The notes under the pieces: generated by a model
The model's input: only the letters and a program-made list of their open reading frames with translations
The model's database searches: none
What the model was told of the DNA's origin: nothing
Shown here: one piece after another, positions 54,121-61,822 of the stretch
Layout of the letters: each line of letters opens with the position of its first letter
Numbering within the stretch: the stretch's first letter is position 1
Program-made: the position numbers and the translations under genes
Assembly (NCBI RefSeq): GCF_900111565.1
Contig: NZ_FOIK01000001.1
Coordinates: 1,395,309-1,459,308, forward strand
DNA: 64,000 nt
Direction: 5' to 3'
Source: Paenibacillus sp. NFR01
Lineage (GTDB): Bacteria > Bacillota > Bacilli > Paenibacillales > Paenibacillaceae

Positions 54121-54889
54121 CTTGAATCACCCCGTACGATGTTTTGGAGCTGCCGCGCAGCAGCTCGGTAAAGCCGAGGCGGGCAAATTCGCCGCTCAAG
54201 GCTTTTTCTTTCAGCACCACTGTGCGCCGGGCGACCCGGACCGCTTCCGCTACGCTTTCATCCGCAAGCGCTGCCGGATTGGCATGCTGGCGCAGCGGCG
54301 AAATCGCCGAAGAGTCGGTCAGCGGGACACGGAACATCGGATCGAAATAGATAATGTCCACGCTGTTGTCAGGCTGGGCGCGCAAATACGCCAAATGGTC
54401 GCAGTGAAGCACGTCGATGCGTCTAAGTGCGGCGTTGACTTCTTCCCGGCCGGTGCGGTAATGCTTCATTCCATCGCTCAGCAGCGCGAACAGCGGCAGC
54501 GAGCTTTCCAGCGCCGTAATTCGCGAGTCTGCCCCGCCGTACACGGCAAACAGCAGCGTATCGCTGCCGAGACCGGCGGTGCAGTCCAGCACGCTGTCGC
54601 CGGGACGCATCCGGGCGGCCTCCATCAGCGGATCCGGCTGTCCGGCCAAAATCCGTTTGGCCCGCACATAGCCCATGCTGGGATGGAATTCCATCGGCGG
54701 CGTGTCCGGCGAATGCAGACGGACTGCTTCTTGCAGCACCACGAGAATGTCATTGTCGGCGTACCGCTCCGCCATCTTAGGGATCGAGAGCCTGCCCCGC
54801 GGAACAAAGACGCAGCCGGTATGCTGCGCAAGCCGCTGCGCCCGCTCCTTAATTTCAGGTATCGGGTCAAAGCCCGTCGTTATAATCAT
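54110..54889 (-). CDS. RsmJ-like SAM-dependent methyltransferase
   Basis: Resembles RsmJ/YhiQ, which methylates G1516 of 16S rRNA. SVLDCTAGLGSDTLLFAVYG and ALESSLPLFALLSDGMKHYR match the RsmJ core, and VDIIYFDPMFRVP the catalytic region. The N-terminal ~80 residues (TTGFDPIPEIKERAQRLA) differ from RsmJ and are shared by Bacilli relatives. 259 residues; GTGGAGG precedes the ATG. It lies between mutL and miaA, overlapping the latter. Confidence 0.82.
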   Translation of the reverse strand: MIITTGFDPIPEIKERAQRLAQHTGCVFVPRGRLSIPKMAERYADNDILVVLQEAVRLHSPDTPPMEFHPSMGYVRAKRILAGQPDPLMEAARMRPGDSVLDCTAGLGSDTLLFAVYGGADSRITALESSLPLFALLSDGMKHYRTGREEVNAALRRIDVLHCDHLAYLRAQPDNSVDIIYFDPMFRVPLTDSSAISPLRQHANPAALADESVAEAVRVARRTVVLKEKALSGEFARLGFTELLRGSSKTSYGVIQVDN

Positions 54890-54917
54890 GATGCCTCCAC
54901 TTTCTGTTAAAAATCCG

Positions 54918-57014
54918 TTACATCACGCGTTTGAACAGCTTTTCCAGATCATAGGCCGAAAAAGAAATCAGGATCGGCCGTCCATGCGGACACGTATACG
55001 GCTGACGGCAGGCGGCAAGCCGCGACAGCAGCGCCTCGACCTCCAGCTCGGTCAGCTTCTGGTTGGCTTTGATGGACGCTTTGCAGGAGCAGAGAATCGA
55101 GGACTTCTCGCGCAGCTTGGCGAGGTCGATCATCCGCTCGCTGAGCACCCATTCGGCCATTTCCTCGATGATTGCTTTTTCATCGCCTTCCGGGAACCAG
55201 TACGGCAGGGAGCGGACCAGGAAGGTCTGGCCGCCGAAATGCTCCAGAAAGACGCCCGCCTGCTCGAACCAGTGCAGCCGTTCGCTCAGCTGGCGGCTCT
55301 CCGATGGCGTAAATTCCAGCGTAATCGGCAGCAGCAGCTCCTGCGACGCTTCCGCCGGTTTCCCGAATTTTTCATAGTAAAATTCATAGTTGATCCGCTC
55401 ATGGGCGGCATGCTGGTCGATCAGATACAGCCCGCTGTCGTTCTGGGCGATAATATACGTGCCATGATGCTGGCCGATATAATTCAGCTCCGGGAACTGC
55501 GGCAGCGCAGCGGTGTCGCTGTCGGCCGGCGCGTACAGTTCGCCGGCCGACAGCCCCCGCGCGGGAGCGGAGCTGCGCGGCGGGGTATACGGCGGCGCGT
55601 ACGGCTTGCCGCCGCCGGGCGCGTTCGGCGCCGGGGCGTAGGCGCCGTAAGGCGCGCGCGCATCTGTCCGCGCGCCGGGTTCGCGCGCGGCCGTGCCTGC
55701 GGCGGCCGCGCGCGGGGGTTCCGCCGTCCCGGTTCCCGGGGACGGCCATGCTCCGTCCGGGCGCAGCGCACCGGACGGGGCCGAGGCGGCGGAGGCACCG
55801 CCGCCGCCGTAAAGCGCGCCGCTCTCGCGGGCGAGCGGCGGTTGCTGCGGCGCGGCGGGCGTCAGCGCCGCGCGGTCCGCGGGCAGGCCGGGAAGCGAAG
55901 CTTCCGGCCGCCCGGGCGCCGCTCCGGCAGCGCCGGGAGCGGCCTTTGGAAAGGCGAACTGCTCCTGGATAAAGGAGCCGCTGCTTTTGCCCCCGATCGG
56001 CTCCCGGCTGGGCCGCGGGATCAGGCTTTGGCCGAGCAGCACCTTGCGCAGCTCCTGCTCGACAAAAGCGTACAGCTCGGTTTCCTTACTGAACCGCACC
56101 TCCAGCTTCGCCGGATGGACGTTCACGTCCACCAGGGACGGATGCATGTCCAGCTTCAGCACGAGCAATGGGTAGCGGTTGATCGGCAGCAGCGTATGGT
56201 ACGCGCGCAGAATCGCCGCATTCAGCCCGTTGCTGCGAATGTACCGGCCACCAACAATCGTCGTAATCGCGTTGCGGTTCGACCGCGTCCACTCCGGCCG
56301 GCTGATGTACCCGGAGATCCGGTAATCCGGATCTTCGCTGTCCACCGGCAGCATCGCTTTGGCCGCGGAAGTACCGTAAACGGCGGCGATTACCTGCAGC
56401 AGGTCGCCGTTGCCCAGCGTCTGCAGCAGCTGGTTGCCGTTATGATGCAGCGTGAAGGAAATGTCGGGATGGGCCAGCGCCATCCGGTACATGGCGTCGG
56501 AGATGTGCCCCAGCTCCGTCTGCACGCTTTTCATATATTTCAGCCTTGCCGGGGTGTTGAAAAACAATTCCTTCACCGCCATCTCCGTACCTTTGCCGGC
56601 GGTAGCATCCTCGTTCACCATCAGCTTGCCGCCCTCGATCTCCAACCGGCGGCCCTTGCCGTCATCTCCGGCGGACGTCAGCAGCGACAGCTTGGACACC
56701 GCCGCGATACTCGGCAGCGCCTCGCCGCGGAAGCCCAGGCTCGTGATCTGGAACAGATCGCGGCCGCTCGTGATTTTGCTCGTCGCATGGCGGTAAAACG
56801 CCGTTTCGCAGTCATCCGCTTCGATGCCCGAGCCGTTGTCCTTCACGCGGATGCTCTGCAGTCCGCCTTCCTCCACCGTCACCTCGATGCGCCGGCTTCC
56901 GGCGTCGATGGCGTTCTCCACCAGCTCTTTGACTACCGAAGCAGGCCGTTCCACCACTTCCCCCGCGGCAATCTGGTTGGCAACATGTTCGTCCAGCACA
57001 TGAATTTTAGCCAT
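54918..57014 (-). CDS. mutL: DNA mismatch repair endonuclease MutL
   Basis: ATP-driven coordinator of mismatch repair with nicking activity. The N-terminal GHKL ATPase shows ELVENAIDAGSRRIEV, VKDNGSGIE and TSLGFRGEALPSIA. The C-terminal domain carries the endonuclease metal motif DQHAAHERINYEFY, CSCKAS and CPHGRPILI. The linker, residues ~345-480, is extreme: Ala/Pro/Gly/Arg-rich and over 75% GC by eye, far longer than needed. 698 residues. mutS lies 745 bp upstream. Confidence 0.96.
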   Translation of the reverse strand: MAKIHVLDEHVANQIAAGEVVERPASVVKELVENAIDAGSRRIEVTVEEGGLQSIRVKDNGSGIEADDCETAFYRHATSKITSGRDLFQITSLGFRGEALPSIAAVSKLSLLTSAGDDGKGRRLEIEGGKLMVNEDATAGKGTEMAVKELFFNTPARLKYMKSVQTELGHISDAMYRMALAHPDISFTLHHNGNQLLQTLGNGDLLQVIAAVYGTSAAKAMLPVDSEDPDYRISGYISRPEWTRSNRNAITTIVGGRYIRSNGLNAAILRAYHTLLPINRYPLLVLKLDMHPSLVDVNVHPAKLEVRFSKETELYAFVEQELRKVLLGQSLIPRPSREPIGGKSSGSFIQEQFAFPKAAPGAAGAAPGRPEASLPGLPADRAALTPAAPQQPPLARESGALYGGGGASAASAPSGALRPDGAWPSPGTGTAEPPRAAAAGTAAREPGARTDARAPYGAYAPAPNAPGGGKPYAPPYTPPRSSAPARGLSAGELYAPADSDTAALPQFPELNYIGQHHGTYIIAQNDSGLYLIDQHAAHERINYEFYYEKFGKPAEASQELLLPITLEFTPSESRQLSERLHWFEQAGVFLEHFGGQTFLVRSLPYWFPEGDEKAIIEEMAEWVLSERMIDLAKLREKSSILCSCKASIKANQKLTELEVEALLSRLAACRQPYTCPHGRPILISFSAYDLEKLFKRVM

Positions 57015-57082
57015 TGTTTCTCACCCCGCCCATCCGTATTGGCATAAAACCGTTGCAGTTTATGGAAAACGCTCAGCCTTAT

Positions 57083-57212
57083 TCTATCTTGAGTACTCTA
57101 TTATACCTAAAGTGTTCTATTATTTCTTAAATGCCCTATTATTTCTTAATGCTCTAGTTATATCTTAAAGCCCTAACCTATCTTAAAGCCCTAACCTATC
57201 TTGGATGCTCTA
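57083..57212. repeat. 19-bp AT-rich minisatellite before mutL
   Basis: About seven imperfect 18-20-bp units of the type TATTATNTCTTAAATGCCC, the two most alike being TATCTTAAAGCCCTAACC side by side. It lies 70 bases upstream of the mutL start, probably within its transcript or promoter. Confidence 0.75.
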
Positions 57213-57248
57213 TGGCATGACGAAGCTCGTTCGGCTTGGATTCCGAAA

Positions 57249-57435
57249 AATAGAAGGAGAACCTCCCACTAATTTCGGCAACACTCCGGGCCGTGAAAAT
57301 AGCGGGATTTCCTCCCCTTATTTTTCATCCCCGTGATGGAAAAAGCGCCGCAGCGCCAAAATAGCGGGACAAAATCCCACTATTTCGTGTAAACGTCCGT
57401 TTTCACCCGAAATAGAGGGCGGTTTTCCCACTAAA
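57249..57435. repeat. Array of four short hairpins, AAATAGNGGGA type
   Basis: Units at 57249-57274, 57296-57324, 57358-57385 and 57409-57435, each an inverted repeat of the form AATAG-N-GGGA / TCCC-N-CTATT, best preserved in the third. Spacing is roughly 47-62 bases. It is non-coding. Confidence 0.75.
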
Positions 57436-57533
57436 CTTATTTTTGGCTGAATACCGGTTGGTTCCCGCTAGTTCCTGCTACTCTTTTTTTCCGCTAAATG
57501 CCCGCTGGTTTCCATTGGACCCAGCCAATTTAG

Positions 57534-57611
57534 GCTAGCTCCAGCCACTTTCGCTTGTTCCAAATCATTTACGCTAGCTCCAGCCACTTCCGCTTGTTCC
57601 AGACCCTTCCG
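57534..57611. repeat. 39-bp tandem repeat, two copies, between mutL and mutS
   Basis: Two 39-bp units starting GCTAGCTCCAGCCACTT at 57534 and 57573, with a few differences near the end of the second. Similar fragments (CCAGCCAATTTAGGC) precede it. No gene is present from 57015 to 57759. Confidence 0.8.
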
Positions 57612-57759
57612 CTTACTGATCCCGTACGCTGCGGCTGCAGCAGCCGATCCAGGGGTTGTCCCAAGCCTGACAGGCTTCCTCCGGCTCGTACAAAGGCGAG
57701 GGCGGAACGATTACGTCCGCTTATAAACGTTGAAGCGAAGACAGGAGACCGGAAAAAGC

Positions 57760-60558
57760 CTACAGCCCCCGAGCCTTCTGCTTCAGGTCGTTCAGCAGCG
57801 CCATCGCCTGCAGCGGCGTCATATTCATCAGATCGGCGTCCTGCACGGCCGCGACCAGCTCCTTCAGCAGCGGATTCGGCTTCGCTTCGGCCGGAGCCGC
57901 AGCGCGTGCGGCGTCGGCTTTGCGGCCGCTCTTCGGCGTCTCTTCTTCGCCGAAAATCGAAAGCTGCACCACCTCGCGCTGATCCCCCGCGGAATCGCCG
58001 GCAGCATCGCCGAGAGTGATGTAGCCCGCAGGATTGCCGGACTCCGCCAATGCCTGGCGCTGCGGAGCCGCAGCCGCGATAGCCTGGGCTGCCGAGCCCT
58101 GCGGCGCGGCGGCTTCCGTAGCCCCTTCGGCCGTCACGGCTACCGCTGCATAAGCGGCAATGCCGGGCGCAGCCTGCTCGATGCTCTGCAGCAGCCCGTA
58201 GGCGCGGTCAATGATGCCTTCCGGCAAACCGGCCAGCCGCGCACAATAAATGCCGTAGCTGCTGTCGGCCGCGCCGGGAACGAGCTTACGGAGGAAGTTA
58301 ACCTTGTCGCCGCTCTCCTGCACCGCCATGGAGTAGTTGCGTAGCCCCTTCAGGCTGTCCTCCAAATGGGCCAGCTCGTGAAAATGCGTCGACACGAGCG
58401 CTTTGCAACCAATCGTGTCATGCACATATTCAATGACCGCCTGGGCGATCGCCATGCCTTCGCTGGTCGAGGTGCCCCGGCCCAACTCGTCGATGATGAT
58501 CAGGCTGCGGGCGGTCGCTTTTTCCGTCATGACCTGGATGTCGGCCATTTCCACCATAAAGGTGCTCTGACCGCCGATCAAGTCGTCGGCCGCGCCGATA
58601 CGGGTAAAAATACGGTCGATCAGCGGAATTTCCGCGCTGGCCGCCGGCACGAAGCAGCCAATCTGCGCCAGGATACAAATCAGCGCCACCTGGCGCATAT
58701 AGGTGCTTTTCCCCGCCATGTTCGGGCCGGTAATCAGCAATATATTGCCTTCGTCCTTGCTGAGCAGGCTGCCGTTCTCGATGAACGCGGCATCCTTCAG
58801 CACGGCTTCCACCACCGGATGGCGGCCGCCCTCAACCTTTAGATCATAGCCGTCGGACAGCTTCGGCCGGACAAACCGGTGCTCCGCGCTGACCGCGGCC
58901 AGACATTGGTACACGTCGATTTCGGCGATTTTTTCCGCTAGGCCCTGCAAACGGGCAATTTGGCCCGCGATCCGCTCGCGCAGCTCGGTAAACAGGGCAT
59001 ACTCGAGGTCGGTCATCTTGTCCTCGGCTTCGAGGATCAGCGCCTCCTTCTCTTTCAGCTCCGGGGTCACGAACCGCTCGGCGTTGGCCAGCGTCTGCTT
59101 CCGTTCGTATCTTCCCTCCGGCAAAGCGGCAAGGTTGGAACGCGTTACTTCTATATAATAGCCGAACACTTTGTTGTAGCCGATCTTCAGCGACTTGATG
59201 CCAGTATACGCACGCTCCTTCGCCTCCAGCTCCGCGATCCAGCGTTTGCCGCTGCTGTTCGCTTCATGCAGCTCGTCCAGCCGCTCATGGTAGCCCGGGC
59301 GGATGATGCCGCCGTCGCGGATCGATACCGGAGCGTCCTCAACCACGGCCCGCTCGATGTCGTCACGGATCTCCGCGCACTCGTCCATCGCGGCACCGAT
59401 CTCCCGCAGCGTGGCCGAACCGGAGGTAAGGCACAGCTCCTTCAGCGCCGGAATTTGCGCCAGGGACAGCTTCATCGCATTGAGATCGCGCCCGTTGGCG
59501 CTGCCGTAAGCGACTCTGCCGACCAGGCGCTCCAGATCGTAAATCTCCTTGAGCGCGGTGCGCAAATCCTCGCGGACGATAAACTGGTTGTACAAATAAT
59601 CGACCGCTTCCAGCCGCTGTTCGATCAGGGTCCGCGACAGCAGCGGCTTGTCGATCCGGCGGCGCAGCAGCCGTCCGCCCATCGACGTTTCCGTGCGGTC
59701 GAGCAGCCAGAGCAGCGAGCCCTTCTTGGCGCGTTCGCGTACCGTTTCGGTCAGCTCCAGATTGCGCCGGGTAAACGGATCAAGAATCATATAATTGCCC
59801 GGTTCATAGGGCGAAATCTGGCTCAGCTGACCGAGCGAGCGTCGCTGCGTTTCGCTCAGGTACGAGATCAGCAGCGCGACGCACTGGCTGCGCTCCTTCT
59901 CCAGACGCACCCATACGGCTTCGCCGAACTGGCGGCGGGCCAGCTCCTCTTCCCGCTTGTCCCACGGCGTATAGACGACCGGCTTGGCCGGCAGCGGATT
60001 GTCCCGCTGCAGCAGCTCCAGCAGCGCTGGGTCGCCGATAATTTCCGCCGGCTCATAAATGCCGATCTCGTCGCGCAGCCACTCCGAGCCCGACAGCACG
60101 GAGGTGACATACAGCTCGCCTGTGGTCAAATCGCAGGCGGCCAGCGCCATCATGCCCTCGGTTTCGGTGACGCAGACGAGGTAGTTATTGGCCTTGTCGT
60201 TGATGATTTTTCCGTCCATGACCGTGCCCGGGGTCACGACCCGGACGATGTCGCGGCGGACCATGCCTTTGGTCACCGCCGGATCGTCGAGCTGCTCGCA
60301 AATCGCGACCTTGTAGCCTTTTTCAATCAAACGCTGGATGTAGCCCTCGGCGGCATGGTACGGCACCCCGCACATCGGGATGCGCTCGTCGCCCCCGCCT
60401 TCGCGTCCGGTTAATGTAATTTCAAGCTCCTTGGACGCGAGCAGCGCGTCTTCAAAGAACATTTCGTAAAAATCGCCCAGCCTGAAAAAAAGGAACGCGT
60501 CCTTCGCTCCCTCTTTTACCTTCAAATATTGTTCGATCATTGGCGTATATTTGGCCAT
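57760..60558 (-). CDS. mutS: DNA mismatch recognition ATPase MutS
   Basis: Binds mismatches and recruits MutL. The mismatch-wedge motif GDFYEMFFEDA is near residue 28; Walker A GPNMAGKSTYMRQ near 617, and DELGRGTSTSEGMAIA and STHFHELAHLE complete the ABC ATPase. The ATG at 60558 (MAKYTPMIEQYLK) has GGAGGG upstream and gives 932 residues; the open frame upstream is non-coding. A stretch near residues 800-850 before the C-terminal domain is Ala-rich and longer than in B. subtilis. Confidence 0.96.
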   Translation of the reverse strand: MAKYTPMIEQYLKVKEGAKDAFLFFRLGDFYEMFFEDALLASKELEITLTGREGGGDERIPMCGVPYHAAEGYIQRLIEKGYKVAICEQLDDPAVTKGMVRRDIVRVVTPGTVMDGKIINDKANNYLVCVTETEGMMALAACDLTTGELYVTSVLSGSEWLRDEIGIYEPAEIIGDPALLELLQRDNPLPAKPVVYTPWDKREEELARRQFGEAVWVRLEKERSQCVALLISYLSETQRRSLGQLSQISPYEPGNYMILDPFTRRNLELTETVRERAKKGSLLWLLDRTETSMGGRLLRRRIDKPLLSRTLIEQRLEAVDYLYNQFIVREDLRTALKEIYDLERLVGRVAYGSANGRDLNAMKLSLAQIPALKELCLTSGSATLREIGAAMDECAEIRDDIERAVVEDAPVSIRDGGIIRPGYHERLDELHEANSSGKRWIAELEAKERAYTGIKSLKIGYNKVFGYYIEVTRSNLAALPEGRYERKQTLANAERFVTPELKEKEALILEAEDKMTDLEYALFTELRERIAGQIARLQGLAEKIAEIDVYQCLAAVSAEHRFVRPKLSDGYDLKVEGGRHPVVEAVLKDAAFIENGSLLSKDEGNILLITGPNMAGKSTYMRQVALICILAQIGCFVPAASAEIPLIDRIFTRIGAADDLIGGQSTFMVEMADIQVMTEKATARSLIIIDELGRGTSTSEGMAIAQAVIEYVHDTIGCKALVSTHFHELAHLEDSLKGLRNYSMAVQESGDKVNFLRKLVPGAADSSYGIYCARLAGLPEGIIDRAYGLLQSIEQAAPGIAAYAAVAVTAEGATEAAAPQGSAAQAIAAAAPQRQALAESGNPAGYITLGDAAGDSAGDQREVVQLSIFGEEETPKSGRKADAARAAAPAEAKPNPLLKELVAAVQDADLMNMTPLQAMALLNDLKQKARGL

Positions 60559-60693
60559 CGTTACCCTCCATGCCTTGCTCATACTGTCCTCTATTATAGC
60601 AGAAAGTTGAGCGGCGGGGGCACCGGCCTTGACGAAGTCCTGCTCCCCCGCGTCCTGCCCCCGGGGTTTATGCACCTGTTCTCTCTTTTCATA

Positions 60694-60798
60694 CTGCGCA
60701 CAGACCTCACCTTTCTACGCACCGGCATTCCCTTCCTACGCACTAACCTTCCCTTCCTACGCACTAACTCTCCCTTCCTACGCTCCGGACTTTACATT
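60694..60798. repeat. 21-bp tandem repeat, five units
   Basis: Units at 60694, 60715, 60736, 60757 and 60778; the middle two differ by only two bases (CTACGCACTAACCTTCCCTT type). The period is 7 codons, so one plus-strand frame reads as repeated LRTNxPF, but there is no plausible gene start. Confidence 0.85.
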
Positions 60799-60872
60799 GC
60801 CGCGGTCCCCATTGAGCTGCGGTTTGAAGACTGGCACGACTCCTAAGACGCCCCTTGGGTTCACCACCCCTG

Positions 60873-61035
60873 TGCCTTGGCCGTAACTCTCATGGGCCGC
60901 ATTGCGTCCTCTCCTGAACCTTTTCTTGAGTACTCTTTCTTTGGCACTCTTTCTCCCGTTCCTCCAATCGGTCCGACTACTGCACTTCCTCTTTTGTTTC
61001 ACCAACTCTCTGCCTTGGCCGTAACTCTCATGGGC
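60873..61035. repeat. 25-bp direct repeat 138 bp apart
   Basis: Identical 25-bp copies at 60873-60897 and 61011-61035, with weaker similarity for about 15 bases before each. On the minus strand a 106-codon open frame (60778-61098) reads AAHESYGQG at both copies. It is Arg/Lys/Glu-rich without a clear start signal; more likely a repeat than a gene. Confidence 0.7.
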
Positions 61036-61216
61036 GGCCTCGTACTCTCTTGCACTCACTTTTTCGCGCTCTTTCGCCCCCTCCCCCGCCTCCCTCAACT
61101 CCCCCCGTTTCCTTCTTTACGTCCTCCCTTGCGGATATCCCTCTTTCGTACTCCGATTTTACCTCTCCAATAGAGCAGCGCACCCTTTCTCGTATTTGCA
61201 CTTACTGGTTACGGCT

Positions 61217-61507
61217 CAGACGGGGATCGGAAGGCTACAGACATCAGAGGCGTTATTTGTGGAAAAACAGGACTATTCGCTGGTTCAGGGGACATTGTAT
61301 GCGATGAAGATACTAGCTTCGCGATAGTGCAGACGGGGACCGGAAGGCTAACGGACATCAGAAGCGTTATTTGTGGAAAAACAGGACTACTCGCTGGTTC
61401 AGGGGACTTTGTATGCGATGAAGATACTAGGTTCGCGATAGTGCAGACGGGGATCGGAGGCCAACGGACATCAGAGGCGTTATTTGTGGAAAAACAGGAC
61501 TATTCGC
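61217..61507. repeat. 113/114-bp tandem repeat, about 2.6 copies
   Basis: Units start at 61217, 61330 and 61444 with CAGACGGGGA. Full units end GCGATAGTG; the third stops after TATTCGC. Each unit contains one copy of the short intergenic repeat (61239, 61353, 61466). Unit differences are single bases, so the duplication is recent. Confidence 0.9.
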
Positions 61508-61516
61508 ATATCTAAC

Positions 61517-61640
61517 GGACATCAGCGCCGTTATTCTTTCATTTAGGGCCTAATTTATTCATTTTGAGCGAAATAGCAGCCCTCAGGTCCGTTAGACTGG
61601 GAAATACAGTGAATATCCGAAAATAGCGGCTCCTGTGTCC
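61517..61640. repeat. Three further short repeats beside the tandem array
   Basis: GGACATCAGCGCCGTTATT at 61517-61535 on plus, and more diverged reverse copies at 61571-61590 and 61621-61640. The orientation switch mirrors that at 52.9 kb. The stretch 60559-61822 holds no credible gene. Confidence 0.8.
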
Positions 61641-61681
61641 GCAACGTTATCCAAACGACCGTTTTTTTTCAATAATCACAT

Positions 61682-61718
61682 AAAACCGCCCGGCAACTCA
61701 TACGGAGAGTTGCCGGGC
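61682..61718 (-). terminator. Terminator after the amidoligase-like gene
   Basis: GCCCGGCAACTC pairs perfectly with GAGTTGCCGGGC around 7 bases, followed on the minus strand by GGTTTTATG. It lies about 105 bases past the stop. Confidence 0.75.
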
Positions 61719-61822
61719 AGGCGGCGGAAGCACCCGGTGTTCACTTATGGTGAGAATGCGGTCCCGGGCGTCTATGAATGGCTAGTTTCTTGTTTAACCG
61801 GTAGAGCTAAGCCGCTCTGAGA

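Noticed and set aside
54675..57047. 790-codon open frame on plus, antisense to mutL and the RsmJ-like gene
   Set aside because: MutL is unmistakable on the other strand; the long frame results from high GC at third positions.
58960..60414. 484-codon open frame on plus, antisense to mutS
   Set aside because: Shadow of mutS, with no start signal.
61217..61640. CRISPR array
   Set aside because: The repeats are 113/114-bp tandem units without unique spacers, and no cas genes are present; the short elements switch strand.
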